In this document: piece by piece, positions 1-9,432 of the stretch | Layout: each line of letters starts with the position of its first letter | Numbering within the stretch: position 1 is the stretch's first letter | NCBI RefSeq assembly: GCF_036013975.1 | Contig: NZ_CP107904.1 | Coordinates: 4,713,001 to 4,777,000, forward strand | Reading direction: 5' to 3' | DNA from: Kitasatospora sp. NBC_00458 | GTDB lineage: Bacteria > Actinomycetota > Actinomycetes > Streptomycetales > Streptomycetaceae | Length of the DNA: 64,000 nucleotides | The notes under the pieces: model-generated | What the model was told of the DNA's origin: nothing | Seen by the model: only the letters and a program-made list of their open reading frames with translations | Database searches by the model: none | Program-made: the position numbers and the translations under genes

Positions 1-293
1 CCCGGTACAAGGTGCAGGACGGGTACCCAGCCCCGGCGGGAGCGGGCTCGTTCTGGCAACTGGCGGTGGATCCCGCGTACTGCAGGACGGGTCTCGGGCA
101 ACGGCTGTTGACCCTGGCGGAGGAGCGTATCGCCGCTCTTGGGGCGACCGAGGCGGTCATCGATACGTCGGTCGAAGCGATCGAGTTGGTCGGCTGGTAC
201 CGCCGACGGGGATACGACCCGATTGGCACCTGGCGGTGGGATGTGACCAACTACGAGAGCGTCGTTCTTCTGAAGACCCTGCCTGCAGGCTGA
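1..293 (+). CDS. GNAT family N-acetyltransferase, 5' end outside window
   Basis: The frame is open from base 3, so the N-terminus lies before the window and the GTG at 12 is probably internal. The 97 visible residues cover the second half of a GNAT fold: a core strand FWQLAVDPAYCRTGLGQRLL carrying the acetyl-CoA pyrophosphate loop (R-T-G-L-G-Q), an alpha helix, then GWYRRRGYDPIGTWRW, the usual strand with the GY-x-x-x-G pattern. It should transfer an acetyl group from acetyl-CoA to a small molecule or amine; the substrate cannot be told. A perfect hairpin 18 bases after the stop probably ends the transcript. Confidence 0.85.
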   Translation, partial: RYKVQDGYPAPAGAGSFWQLAVDPAYCRTGLGQRLLTLAEERIAALGATEAVIDTSVEAIELVGWYRRRGYDPIGTWRWDVTNYESVVLLKTLPAG

Positions 294-310
294 CCGCCGG
301 ATACGGAAGG

Positions 311-349
311 GCTGCGGTCGCGTCCCCAAATCGGGGACGCGACCGCAGC
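311..349 (+). terminator. perfect 17-bp hairpin after GNAT gene
   Basis: Arms 311-327 and 333-349 are exact reverse complements with a 5-base loop (aaatc). There is no U-tract, as is common in high-GC actinobacteria. It lies just after the stop of the first gene and is a likely terminator. Confidence 0.75.
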
Positions 350-350
350 C

Positions 351-533
351 GAGGCCGTCCGCCCCGTGCTCGACCTGCCCATCGAGCAGCGGAACTTCGG
401 CATCACCAGCAGTGCCCAGCGCGTCCACGCCGCGCTGCCGTCCAGTGGTCGTAGTGCCGGCGGAGCGGCGGTTGACCTGCGCGAGGAGATCGAGGCGTTC
501 ACCGCCAACCCGACATCGGTCCTCATCCGGTGA
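351..533 (+). pseudogene. possible gene remnant, unknown family
   Basis: An open frame of about 60 codons begins directly after the hairpin and ends with TGA at 531-533. The translation (…LDLPIEQRNFGITSSAQRV… to …IEAFTANPTSVLIR) has normal amino-acid composition and good third-position GC, but there is no ATG and only an unsupported GTG at 366, with no ribosome site. It looks like the surviving 3' end of a larger gene. I do not recognise the family. Its stop overlaps an alternative GTG (530) of the next gene. Confidence 0.25.
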
Positions 534-556
534 CCGCGCAGGTAGGCTCCGCGGCC

Positions 557-1189
557 ATGACCTCAGTCCACCTGGCCGGCCCCCGCCTGGTACTTCGCGA
601 GATCGAGCACGAGGACACCGACGCCCTCCTGGCCGTCTACGGCGACCCCGAGGCCACCCGGCACCTCAGCTTCGAGCCCCGCACCCGCGACCAGGTCCAG
701 GCGATCGTCGACCGCTCGATGCAATCGGCGACGGACAGCCCGAGGACCGAGTACGGCCTCGCCGTCACCCACCTCGGCGACCACCGGCTGATCGGGTACG
801 CCCGCCTGGCCACCGAGCCTCAGCAGGCCGCCACCATCGGCTTCGCCCTCCATCAAGCGGAGTGGGGCAAGGGGCTCGGCACCGAGACCGTCCACCTCCT
901 GTGCGCACTCGGCTTCAACGCCCTCGGCCTGCACCGAATCTGGGCCGCCCGCTCTCCGCTCAACGAGGCGTCCGCGCGGACGCTCCTCCGCGTCGGCATG
1001 ACCGAGGAAGGCCGCATCCGCGACCACGTCTTCGTCAACGGAGCATGGCGTGACTCGATCACCTACTCGGTCCTGGAGCACGAGTGGACACCGATCGAGG
1101 GGCTGCGGGCCCCCGACGCGATCGTGCCCGATGCCACGAAGGCACTCTCCCGGGATGACCCGCCTGACGACGTGTCGCACGGAGGGTGA
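557..1189 (+). CDS. GNAT family N-acetyltransferase (RimJ/RimL-like)
   Basis: 210 residues. The N-terminus (GPRLVLREIEHEDTDALLAV) is the standard opening of the Acetyltransf_3 group that modifies protein N-termini or small molecules. The acetyl-CoA loop is in EWGKGLGTETVHLL (about residues 105-118), followed by LGLHRIWAARSPLNEASARTL, the typical strand-turn-helix with the N-x-x-S/A-x-x-x-L signature. ATG 557 was chosen rather than GTG 530 because family homology begins there and because TAGGCT sits 8 bases before the ATG, consistent with a leaderless transcript. The last 35 residues are a disordered acidic tail. Substrate unknown. Confidence 0.85.
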   Translation: MTSVHLAGPRLVLREIEHEDTDALLAVYGDPEATRHLSFEPRTRDQVQAIVDRSMQSATDSPRTEYGLAVTHLGDHRLIGYARLATEPQQAATIGFALHQAEWGKGLGTETVHLLCALGFNALGLHRIWAARSPLNEASARTLLRVGMTEEGRIRDHVFVNGAWRDSITYSVLEHEWTPIEGLRAPDAIVPDATKALSRDDPPDDVSHGG

Positions 1190-1251
1190 AGCCGTGCTGA
1201 CCGAGCTAGTGGTGCCGCACATGGTGATCCCTGGCATCACCGAGTTCGCTC

Positions 1252-1476
1252 GTGGGGGATTTCCCGACCCGCCAGCCACCGACGACGGCAACCACTGGGT
1301 CGACGGCGGAGAAGCCGCTGGAGTCGGTGGACGCCTTCGTGGACTGGGCCGGGCGCTACCGGGAGCTGGGCATCACCGAGCTGGTGATCCACTGGCCGGT
1401 CCCGGACTCGATCTTCGAGAACGACCCGGAGGTCTTCGAGCGGATCGCCACCGAGGGCCTCGCCCAGCTCGGCTGA
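1252..1476 (+). pseudogene. 3' remnant of an F420-dependent LLM-class oxidoreductase
   Basis: From about 1309 to the TGA at 1476 the frame encodes ESVDAFVDWAGRYRELGITE, then LVIHWPVPDSIFENDPEVFE and RIATEGLAQL. This closely resembles the C-terminal helix region of luciferase-like F420 monooxygenases of actinobacteria, which are normally about 300 residues long. The catalytic barrel is missing: upstream only about 19 unrelated codons precede it in frame, starting at an unsupported start codon. I read it as a decayed gene end left by a deletion. No function is expected. Confidence 0.6.
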
Positions 1477-1665
1477 CCGCGGGCCCGCCGGTGCGCGGCG
1501 GACCGTCAGGTGCCCGGCCGGTCCCCGGTGGAGAGGGGCCGGCCGGGCGGGCCGGGAGGAGCGGATCCCCTAGGGGACGGCGGGGCGGATGTCATACCGC
1601 AGCAGCAGAGGTGCTCGTCATCCGAGCTCATGGCCCGGACGGGACCCGGCCACTACCTTGGGCAG

Positions 1666-2677
<1,012 letters not shown>

Positions 2678-2694
<17 letters not shown>

Positions 2695-3583
2695 GACCAG
2701 GCCGACCGACACCGGCGTCATCCACGACATCGGCTACCGCGGCTACACCGGCCCCCGGCTGGGCCGGGCGTACGCCACCCGCTCGCTGTTCACCCAGAGC
2801 CTGCGCGCCGCGTACGGCCTCGGGCGGTCCGGCAAGTCCAAGGTGCTGCCGATGATCGTGCTGGGCGCGGTCGCCGTGCCCGCCGTGATGATCGTGGTGA
2901 TCACCGTCGCCGGCCGGCAGACCGAACTGTCGATGGACTACGCGGAGTACCTGAGCGGGATCGGGCTGATCGTCTCGATCTTCCTGGCCTCGCAGGCGCC
3001 GGTGCTGTTCTCGCGCGACCTGCGCCACCACACCGTGCCGCTGTACTTCTCCCGCCCGATCACCCGCACCGACTACGTCCGCGCCAAGTTCGCCGCGATG
3101 GTCTGCGCCCAGCTGCTGCTGATGCTCGTCCCGCTGCTGGTGCTGTACGTCGGCGCGCTGCTCAGCGGGCTGAGCTTCGGCCACGAGACCACGCACTTCC
3201 TGTACGGCCTGGTCGCGGCGGTGCTGTACGCCCTGGTGCCGACCTCGGTCGCCGTGGTCGTCGCCGCCGCCACGCCGCGCCGCGGTTTCGGCGTCGCCGC
3301 GATCATGGGCTACCTGGCGATCAGCACGGTGGTCGTCGCGGTCGTGATCGGCATCAGCATGGGCACCGTCGACGGCGGGGTCTCGGACTCCGCGCAGTGG
3401 GCCGCGCTGCTGTCGCCGGGCGGCCTGGTGGAGAGCCTGACCAACCAGCTGTTCGACCTCGGCGGCGGTCCCGACCGGATGCACGCGCCGGGCGGGCTCG
3501 GGGTGGTGGCCTTCACCGCCGTCGCCGCCGCGATGGTGGCGGGCTCGTACCGGCTGCTGCTGCGCCGCTACCGCGGCATCTGA
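2678..3583 (+). CDS. ABC-2 type transporter permease
   Basis: 301 residues, starting at ATG 2678 behind a strong ribosome site GAGGGAGGT, inside the end of the ATPase gene (17-base overlap, so translation is coupled). A cytoplasmic N-terminus (…IGYRGYTGPRLGRAYATRSL) precedes about six membrane spans, with FSRPITRTDYVRAKF in the first loop, a hallmark of ABC-2 permeases that lack a separate binding protein. Partner of the 1666-2694 ATPase, and probably together with 3607-5399 part of one export assembly. The cargo cannot be inferred; similar sets in actinobacteria are annotated for drugs, lipids or unknown compounds. Confidence 0.85.
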
Positions 3584-3606
3584 CCAACCGAATCTGAGAG
3601 GGCGTC

Positions 3607-4524
3607 ATGGCCACCATCACCATCGACAAGGTCTCCCGCTGGTTCGGGAACGTGGTCGCCGTCAACGACGTCAGCATGGCGATCGGTCCTGGCATCACGG
3701 GTCTGCTCGGCCCCAACGGCGCCGGGAAGTCGACCCTCATCCACATGATGAGCGGGTTCCTCGCCCCCTCGACCGGGGCGGTCACGCTGGACGGCACGCC
3801 GATCTGGCGCAACCAGCAGGTGTACCGGCAGATCGGGCTGGTCCCCGAGCGGGAGTCGATGTACGACTACCTGACCGGTTGGGAGTTCGTGCTCGCCAAC
3901 GCCGAACTGCACGGCCTCCCCCACCCGGGCGCCGCCGCCCGGAAGGCGCTGGCCCTGGTCGAGATGGAGTACGCGCAGGAGCGGAAGACCGGCACCTACT
4001 CCAAGGGCATGAAGCAGCGCGTCAAGATGGCGTCGGCGCTGGTCCACGACCCCGCCGTGCTGCTGCTCGACGAGCCGTTCAACGGGATGGACCCGCGGCA
4101 GCGGCTCCAGCTGATGGAACTGCTGCGCCGGTTCGGGGCGGACGGACGGACGGTGCTGTTCTCCTCGCACATCCTGGAGGAGGTCGAGCAGCTGGCCCGG
4201 CACATCGAGGTCGTGGTGGCCGGGCGGCACGCGGCCTCCGGGGACTTCCGGAAGATCCGCCGGCTGATGACCGACCGCCCGCACCGCTACCTGGTCCGTT
4301 CCAGCGACGACCGCCGGCTGGCGGCGGCACTGATCGCCGACCCGTCGACGGCCGGCATCGAGCTGGACTGGCAGGAGAAGGCGCTGCGCATCCAGGCGGT
4401 GAACTTCCAGGGGTTCACCACGCTGCTGCCGAAGGTCGCCCAGCAGGCCGGCATCCGGCTGTACACCGTGGCGCCCGCGGACGAGTCGCTGGAGAGCGTC
4501 TTCTCGTACCTCGTCTCCGCGTAG
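3607..4524 (+). CDS. ABC transporter ATP-binding protein (second)
   Basis: 305 residues with Walker A GPNGAGKST near residue 35, signature YSKGMKQR near 130, Walker B VLLLDEPFNGMDP near 150 and H-loop SSHILEEVEQ. ATG 3607 follows GAGAGGG 4 bases upstream. It sits 23 bases after the first permease, so it is in the same operon. It is only moderately similar to the first ATPase (for instance FNGMDP versus TNGLDP) and so likely forms its own pair with the 4683 permease or a heterodimer with the first ATPase. Confidence 0.9.
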   Translation: MATITIDKVSRWFGNVVAVNDVSMAIGPGITGLLGPNGAGKSTLIHMMSGFLAPSTGAVTLDGTPIWRNQQVYRQIGLVPERESMYDYLTGWEFVLANAELHGLPHPGAAARKALALVEMEYAQERKTGTYSKGMKQRVKMASALVHDPAVLLLDEPFNGMDPRQRLQLMELLRRFGADGRTVLFSSHILEEVEQLARHIEVVVAGRHAASGDFRKIRRLMTDRPHRYLVRSSDDRRLAAALIADPSTAGIELDWQEKALRIQAVNFQGFTTLLPKVAQQAGIRLYTVAPADESLESVFSYLVSA

Positions 4525-4682
4525 CCCCTGGGCGGAGCGGCCCCGGCGCGCCCGCCGCGCTCCCGTCCCCGCCCCCGCCCCCCGACCAGCCCCGCCCGCA
4601 CCCGCTCCGGGTCCGGACCCGCCCCGCTCCGGACCCGTCCGCGGACCGGACCCCGTACGGACCCCAGGAAGGCCGACCCACC

Positions 4683-5399
4683 ATGAACCCGACCGTCGCC
4701 AGGCTGACGCTGCGCGGCCTGCTGGGCCGCCGCCGCGGCTTGCTGCTGCTGGTGGTCCCCGCCCTGCTGCTGCTCGTCTCGGTCATCGCCGCCGGCGCCA
4801 GCGGGGACAAGCACGACCTGACCGTCAAGATCCTCGGCCAGCTCGGCCTCGGCACCCTCCTGCCGATCCTCGGCCTGGTGGTCGGCACCGGCGCCATCGC
4901 CACCGAGATCGACGACGGCTCGATCGTCTACCTGCTGGCCAAGCCGCTGCCGCGCTGGAAGATCATCACCACCAAGCTGGCCGTGGCGATCGGCACCACC
5001 TGGGTCTTCGCGGCCGTCCCGACACTGATCGCCGGCCTGGTGCTGTACGGCACCAAGGACGGCGTGGCGCTCGGCTACACCGCCGCCACCCTGGTGGCGG
5101 GGGCCGCCTACAGCTCGCTGTTCCTGCTGCTCGGCGTGGTCACCCGGCACGCGGTGGTGGCCGGGCTGGCGTACGCGCTGGTCTGGGAGTCGCTGATCGG
5201 CACCTACGTCGAGGGCGCACGGACGCTCAGCGTCCAGCAGTGGGGCATGTCGGTGGCGAAGGCGGTCGCCGCGGACGGCGCGGTCACCGCCGAGGTGGCG
5301 CTCGGCGTGGCCGTTCCGCTGCTGCTGGTGGCCACAGTGGCGGCGGCGGCGTTCGCCTCGGTGAGGCTGGCCGGACTGACCCTGGCCGGCGAGGAGTAG
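4683..5399 (+). CDS. ABC-2 type transporter permease (second)
   Basis: 238 residues, about six hydrophobic spans, with DDGSIVYLLAKPLPRWKII in the first cytoplasmic loop, the ABC-2 membrane-domain signature. ATG 4683 is preceded by AGGAAGG. The 158 bases between it and the second ATPase are extremely C-rich and contain a 14-base palindrome (4608-4621, CGGGTCCGGACCCG) that may act as a partial terminator or mRNA processing site and so lower expression of this last gene. It should form the membrane channel for the second ATPase. Confidence 0.85.
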   Translation: MNPTVARLTLRGLLGRRRGLLLLVVPALLLLVSVIAAGASGDKHDLTVKILGQLGLGTLLPILGLVVGTGAIATEIDDGSIVYLLAKPLPRWKIITTKLAVAIGTTWVFAAVPTLIAGLVLYGTKDGVALGYTAATLVAGAAYSSLFLLLGVVTRHAVVAGLAYALVWESLIGTYVEGARTLSVQQWGMSVAKAVAADGAVTAEVALGVAVPLLLVATVAAAAFASVRLAGLTLAGEE

Positions 5400-5528
5400 G
5401 GCGCCCGGACCGGCCGCGTGGCCCGCGGGCCGCTCCCGGACGGCGTCGGGCCGCCCTGCAGCAGCAGCGGCGGGCCCGAGCGGTACGGCGGGGCGCCCTG
5501 CAACGGCGGGCCCTTCGGTGTCGGTCCC

Positions 5529-6806
5529 TCAGAGCGTCCGGTTGCGCCCCGCGCCCCAGCCGGCGACGGCCACGACGGTGACCAGGACCAGCATCAGGGT
5601 GAGCGGCACGGTCCAGCCGCCGGTCGCCTGGCGCAGCGCGCCGGCACCGACCGGTCCCGCCGCGGCGACCAGGTAGCCGACCGCCTGGGACATCCCGCCC
5701 AGCTGGGCGGCGCCGGCGGCGCTGTCGGTCCGCAGCACGATGAAGGCGAGTCCGAGGCCCAGCGAACCGCCCTGGGCGACGCCCAGGATGGTGGCCGCCA
5801 CCCAGGCGCCGGGCACCGGCGCGATCAGCAGGACGGCGATGCCGACGCCGTTCAGCACCGCCATCACGAGGGCGAGCGCCCGCTGGCTGGTCATCCGGCC
5901 GGCCATCAGCGGGACGAGGAAGGCGCCGGCCACCTGGACCAGGTTGGAGAAGGCGAAGACCAGGCCGGCCTCGCCGCGGGCCATCCCGTGGTCGGCCAGG
6001 ATCGTCGGCATCCACGCGACCAGGGTGTAGACGAGCAGCGACGAGATGCCCATGAAGAGGCTGATCTGCCAGGCCAGCGGCGACCGCCAGATCCCCTCGA
6101 TCGGCCGGCCCGCCGCGGCCGGGGCGGGCCCGGACGCAGACGAGGACGAGGACGCGGACGTCGCCGGGGCCGACCGTCCGGCCCGCGTCCGCAGCACCTG
6201 CGGCAGCCAGGCCACCGCGGCGACCAGGGCCAGCAGCGACCAGGCCCCGAGCGAGGCCTGCCAGCCGCCGCCGAGCGCGTGCTCCAGCGGCACCGAGAGG
6301 CCGGCCGCGAGGGTCGCGCCGACCAGCATCGTGGTCGAGTAGACGCCCGTCATCGCGGCGGCCTTGCCCGGGAACTCGCGCTTGACCAGGCCGGGCATGG
6401 AGACGTTCAGCACGGCGATCGCCACGCCGATCACCACGCAGCCGGCGTACAGCGCGGCCACCGACGGCAGGACCCGCAGCAGCACGCCCGCGCCGAGCAC
6501 CAGCACCGCGCCCAGCACCACCCGCTCGGTGCCGAACCGCCGGGTCAGCCGGGGGGTGAGGGGAGCGCCGACACCCTGGAAGAGCACCGGCACGGTGGTG
6601 ATCAGGCCGCTGGCGGTGGCGGAGAGGCCGAACGTGTGCTGGATCTCGCCGACCATCGGCGAGATCGCCGCCAGGCAGGCGCGCATGTTCAGGGCGACGA
6701 GCAGGATGCCGGTCAGCAGCAGGGCGGGGTGGGCGAGCCGGCTGCGGACGGGGAGCGCGGAGGAGGAGGTGGTGACCACCGGCTGCTGGGCACGGGTGAC
6801 GGCCAT
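5529..6806 (-). CDS. MFS transporter, CynX/NimT (cyanate permease-like) family
   Basis: 425 residues and about twelve membrane spans. The first span carries LNMRACLAAISPMVGEI, and later GAVLVLGAGVLLRVLPS and VFAFSNLVQVAGAFLVP, as in CynX/YeaN-type permeases, which carry small anions or nitroaromatic compounds. A short Ser/Ala/Gly loop lies between spans 6 and 7. It is downstream of the FadR-type regulator at 6975-7715 on the same strand, with a 168-base G-rich spacer, so it is the likely regulated target. Cargo unknown. The ribosome site (GAAAGAGCAG) is modest. Confidence 0.85.
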   Translation of the reverse strand: MAVTRAQQPVVTTSSSALPVRSRLAHPALLLTGILLVALNMRACLAAISPMVGEIQHTFGLSATASGLITTVPVLFQGVGAPLTPRLTRRFGTERVVLGAVLVLGAGVLLRVLPSVAALYAGCVVIGVAIAVLNVSMPGLVKREFPGKAAAMTGVYSTTMLVGATLAAGLSVPLEHALGGGWQASLGAWSLLALVAAVAWLPQVLRTRAGRSAPATSASSSSSASGPAPAAAGRPIEGIWRSPLAWQISLFMGISSLLVYTLVAWMPTILADHGMARGEAGLVFAFSNLVQVAGAFLVPLMAGRMTSQRALALVMAVLNGVGIAVLLIAPVPGAWVAATILGVAQGGSLGLGLAFIVLRTDSAAGAAQLGGMSQAVGYLVAAAGPVGAGALRQATGGWTVPLTLMLVLVTVVAVAGWGAGRNRTL

Positions 6807-6974
6807 GGGGCGTGCTGCTCTTTCGGGAAACGGTTCCGGGGACGCGGAAGGGCGGGACCGCGGAAGGTGCGGGCGTGGAAGAGGGCGTCGCCGCGGAGGG
6901 CGCGGGCGTCGGGGTGCGGGCGCGGAGGGTGCGGCCGGGCGAGGGAGCCGGGCCGCGGAGGGGCTTGGGGCCGG

Positions 6975-7715
6975 TTACTTCCGGGCCGCGATGGCGGCGA
7001 GGAGCTGCTCGACGGCCGCGGTCGGCTCGGCGAGCAGCGCGCGACAGGCCGCCTCGGCGCGGTCCGGGTCACCGCTCTCGATCGCGTCCACCAGCGCCTC
7101 GTGGGTGGCCACGACCACCTCCGGCATCTCGTGGTCGCCGAAGGCCGTCCGCATCGACTCCCGCACCGAGGCGCCGAAGTAGCGGTACACCTCGGCCAGC
7201 GCCGGGTTGTGCGCCGCCTCGACGACGGCGGTGTGGAACTCCAGGTCGTGTTCGACGGTCGCCTCGCGGCCGGCCCGCTCGGGGTGCGAGGCGATCACCT
7301 CGGCCTCGCGGGCCAGCGCGGCCCGCATCCGGACGATGTCCTCGGGCGTGTGCCGCAGCGCGGCCAGCCGGGCGCCCTCGGCCTCCAGCGCGGCACGGAC
7401 CTCCAGGACGTCCCGCACGCCGGAGCGCTGGACCCCGCGGAGGACGGCCGCCGGGTCGCTGGTGGAGCGGACGAAGGTGCCCTCGCCCTGGCGGGAGACC
7501 AGCATGCCGGCGTGCACCAGCACCCGGATCGCCTCCCGGACGGTGTTCCGGCCGACGCCCAGCCGCTCGGCGAGCTCGTGCTCGGTCGGGATCTGTGCTC
7601 CGACCGGCCAGACGCCGGTGCTCAGCTGCTCCCGCAGCTGCTCGATCGCGGTGTCCACGAGGGAGCGCCGCCCGGCGGTCTGCAGTGTGTGGTTGCTGCT
7701 GTTCGCGCTGGTCAC
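6975..7715 (-). CDS. FadR/GntR-family transcriptional regulator
   Basis: 246 residues. An N-terminal winged helix (IPTEHELAERLGVGRNTVRE, residues about 40-60, then GMLVSRQGEGTFV) is followed by an all-helical FCD ligand domain containing EVRAALEAEGARLAA and the metal-site histidines (DLEFHTAVVEAAHNPAL). GTG 7715 was preferred over the longer start at 7766 because GGGGAGGA sits 6 bases before it. It probably represses itself and the adjacent MFS gene through the two operator-like repeats at 7761-7797, releasing on binding a small organic acid; that ligand is unknown. Confidence 0.88.
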   Translation of the reverse strand: MTSANSSNHTLQTAGRRSLVDTAIEQLREQLSTGVWPVGAQIPTEHELAERLGVGRNTVREAIRVLVHAGMLVSRQGEGTFVRSTSDPAAVLRGVQRSGVRDVLEVRAALEAEGARLAALRHTPEDIVRMRAALAREAEVIASHPERAGREATVEHDLEFHTAVVEAAHNPALAEVYRYFGASVRESMRTAFGDHEMPEVVVATHEALVDAIESGDPDRAEAACRALLAEPTAAVEQLLAAIAARK

Positions 7716-7760
7716 GACGGTCCTCCCCGGTCTGCGGCGGCCCTGGGCGAGCCGGTCATC

Positions 7761-7797
7761 GGTCATCCTACAACCGCTTGCCCGGTCATCCTACAAC
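7761..7797. promoter_or_regulatory. paired FadR-type operators
   Basis: GGTCATCCTACAAC occurs twice (7761-7774 and 7784-7797), 23 bases apart. Read on the minus strand, each contains TTGTAGGATGA, which fits the FadR-subfamily consensus TNGTNNNACNA with one mismatch. They lie 46 bases upstream of the regulator start, where a promoter would be. Confidence 0.6.
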
Positions 7798-7844
7798 TGG
7801 GGATGAACGGAGGGGGAACCGTCGCTTCCGGAGTCGTGACACCG

Positions 7845-7887
7845 CGGGCCGGTCCTCCGCCGCCGTTCGACGGGGAGGACCGGCCCG
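7845..7887 (-). terminator. 14-bp hairpin closing the toxin-immunity operon
   Basis: Arms 7845-7858 and 7874-7887 pair perfectly around a 15-base loop, immediately after the stop of the 118-residue gene on the minus strand. Likely terminator. Confidence 0.7.
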
Positions 7888-7893
7888 GAGCCG

Positions 7894-8250
7894 TCACATC
7901 AGGTCGGTGAGGTCGGGCCCCAGCCCGTCGATCAGGTCGGGGTCCTCCAGGCCGTGGCCCTCGGCCTTGCCGAAGTAGGTCCGCTCGCCCGGCTCGGCCT
8001 CGACGCCGAGCAGGTCGTCCAGCTCCCGCAGGGCCGCCGCCAGCCGGGGCGCGTTGTTCGCGTGGACGGCCGGGTGCGGACGGCCGCGGAAGTCGCACCG
8101 GCCCCAGACGTCGTGGTGCACGGAGAGCTCGGCGTAGGGGCTGCCGATCTCGTCCGGCGACACCATAAGCTCGACTAGGCGGTACTCGTTGCGGCGGTTG
8201 CCGTCCGCGTCGAGCCACACGCCGTTCCCCAGCACGAGGATCTCGCCCAT
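7894..8250 (-). CDS. hypothetical protein, paralogue of the neighbouring immunity-like protein
   Basis: 118 residues from ATG 8250; no strong ribosome site. The segment DVWGRCDFRGRPHPAVHANN, then APRLAAALRELDDLLG and the following TYFGKAEGHG, parallels DAWLPFDLRGHAQEALFAAN, GPRLASALAEISEALDL and TWFAVPTE in the 337-residue protein encoded just upstream. The two genes therefore share a domain by duplication. Because the larger gene is coupled to a secreted toxin gene, this small one may be a spare or diverged immunity gene. No family name is known to me. Confidence 0.65.
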   Translation of the reverse strand: MGEILVLGNGVWLDADGNRRNEYRLVELMVSPDEIGSPYAELSVHHDVWGRCDFRGRPHPAVHANNAPRLAAALRELDDLLGVEAEPGERTYFGKAEGHGLEDPDLIDGLGPDLTDLM

Positions 8251-8298
8251 CTCGGCGTCCGGGTGGCCCGCCGGTCGGCAGGCCCGGACCGCGTCGGC

Positions 8299-8343
8299 GA
8301 GGGACGGGTCGGTGAGGGACGGGTCGGTGAGGGAGCCGGTCGG
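8299..8343. repeat. 15-bp tandem repeat, about three copies
   Basis: GAGGGACGGGTCGGT is repeated exactly at 8299-8313 and 8314-8328, with a degenerate third copy to 8343. It lies in the 168-base gap between the two related minus-strand genes and codes for nothing I can recognise. Confidence 0.7.
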
Positions 8344-8418
8344 AACGCCGAGGCGGCTGTCGATGCCGAGGCCGCCGGAGTGTGATCCCCGACGGCTCCG
8401 GCCGGGCCCGGCGTCCCG

Positions 8419-9432
8419 TCACGACCGGGCGAGTTCCCGGAGCTTCCAGAATTCGTCCACCTCGGCCGTCTCGGACGACGCCGCCCGCCCTGCGACGGAG
8501 TCCTCGGCGGACGCCGCCAGCCGGTTCAGGGCCTCTGCGGGAGCCAGGCCGCGGTCGAAGGAGGCCTGAAGGCGATCGAGCCAGAGCAGGCCCGCCCGGT
8601 AGCCGTCGAGGTCGGCCACGTCGCACGGCTCGAAGCTCGCGGCACTCTCGGCATCGGAGGCCCACAGGTACCCCAGGGTCCCCTGCTCGCCGACCACCGG
8701 CACATACCGCACCGGACCGGAGGCCTGGCGCCCGTAGCCGGGGGTGAACGTCGGGGCCTGGCTGAAGACGGTGTTCCGGTAGGGGACCTCGAACCGCCCC
8801 CACACGTCGGAGGGCGAACCGTCGGTGTCCTCGAACTGGTTCTCCGCCCCCGTTTCGGTGGGAACGGCGAACCAGGTCGAGTCGTCGGGGTCGACCTCCA
8901 GGTCAAGTGCCTCGGAGATCTCCGCCAGGGCCGAGGCGAGGCGAGGCCCGTTCGCGGCGAACAGCGCCTCCTGCGCGTGCCCGCGGAGGTCGAAGGGCAG
9001 CCAGGCGTCGGAGTAGGTCGTGAGTCCCACGTTGAAGAACCCTTCGGACGCCTCCACCGACAGGGTGAACAGGCCCTCCTCCGCCCGGGCGTCGCGGCCG
9101 GTCTCCACGATGCCATCGCAGGTCGCGAACAGTTCGACGGTGCCGATCTCGCCGGGAGTGAGCGCCGCCCCGATCCGAGCGGTCAGGGACTCGGGAGCCC
9201 CCGAGTCCACCACAGCGAGTGCGCCGACCTGGAAGTCCGACCGGACCAGGAAGTCGCGGTGACCCGGCTCCGGGACGCACACGGTCACCCGGCCCAGGTG
9301 TGGAGTGCCCAACCGGTGCCGGTCGAGGGCCCGCAGGGCCAGGACGAACCGGCGTACGGCCTCGCCCACCAGATCGGTCCGGTGCCCGGGTTCACCCCAG
9401 TACCATCGCGCTACGGGCGTGCTGGTGATCAA
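8419..9432 (-). CDS. probable immunity protein of the upstream toxin
   Basis: 337 residues, starting with TTG (9432) whose last two bases overlap the toxin stop TGA (9429-9431). An ideal AGGAGG lies 6 bases before the TTG inside the toxin gene, so toxin and this protein are made together. The protein is soluble, acidic and has no signal peptide, as expected of a cytoplasmic immunity protein. The middle (LRGHAQEALFAANGPRLASA) is shared with the 118-residue neighbour; the C-terminal part (GYLWASDAESAASFEP… then DGYRAGLLWLDRLQASFDRG) is a separate helical region. I cannot name the family; the role is inferred only from position. Confidence 0.6.
   Translation of the reverse strand: MITSTPVARWYWGEPGHRTDLVGEAVRRFVLALRALDRHRLGTPHLGRVTVCVPEPGHRDFLVRSDFQVGALAVVDSGAPESLTARIGAALTPGEIGTVELFATCDGIVETGRDARAEEGLFTLSVEASEGFFNVGLTTYSDAWLPFDLRGHAQEALFAANGPRLASALAEISEALDLEVDPDDSTWFAVPTETGAENQFEDTDGSPSDVWGRFEVPYRNTVFSQAPTFTPGYGRQASGPVRYVPVVGEQGTLGYLWASDAESAASFEPCDVADLDGYRAGLLWLDRLQASFDRGLAPAEALNRLAASAEDSVAGRAASSETAEVDEFWKLRELARS

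Noticed and set aside
5418..7910. 830-codon open frame on the plus strand
   Set aside because: Antisense to the MFS transporter and FadR regulator; composition is His/Gln/Gly/Arg-rich shadow.
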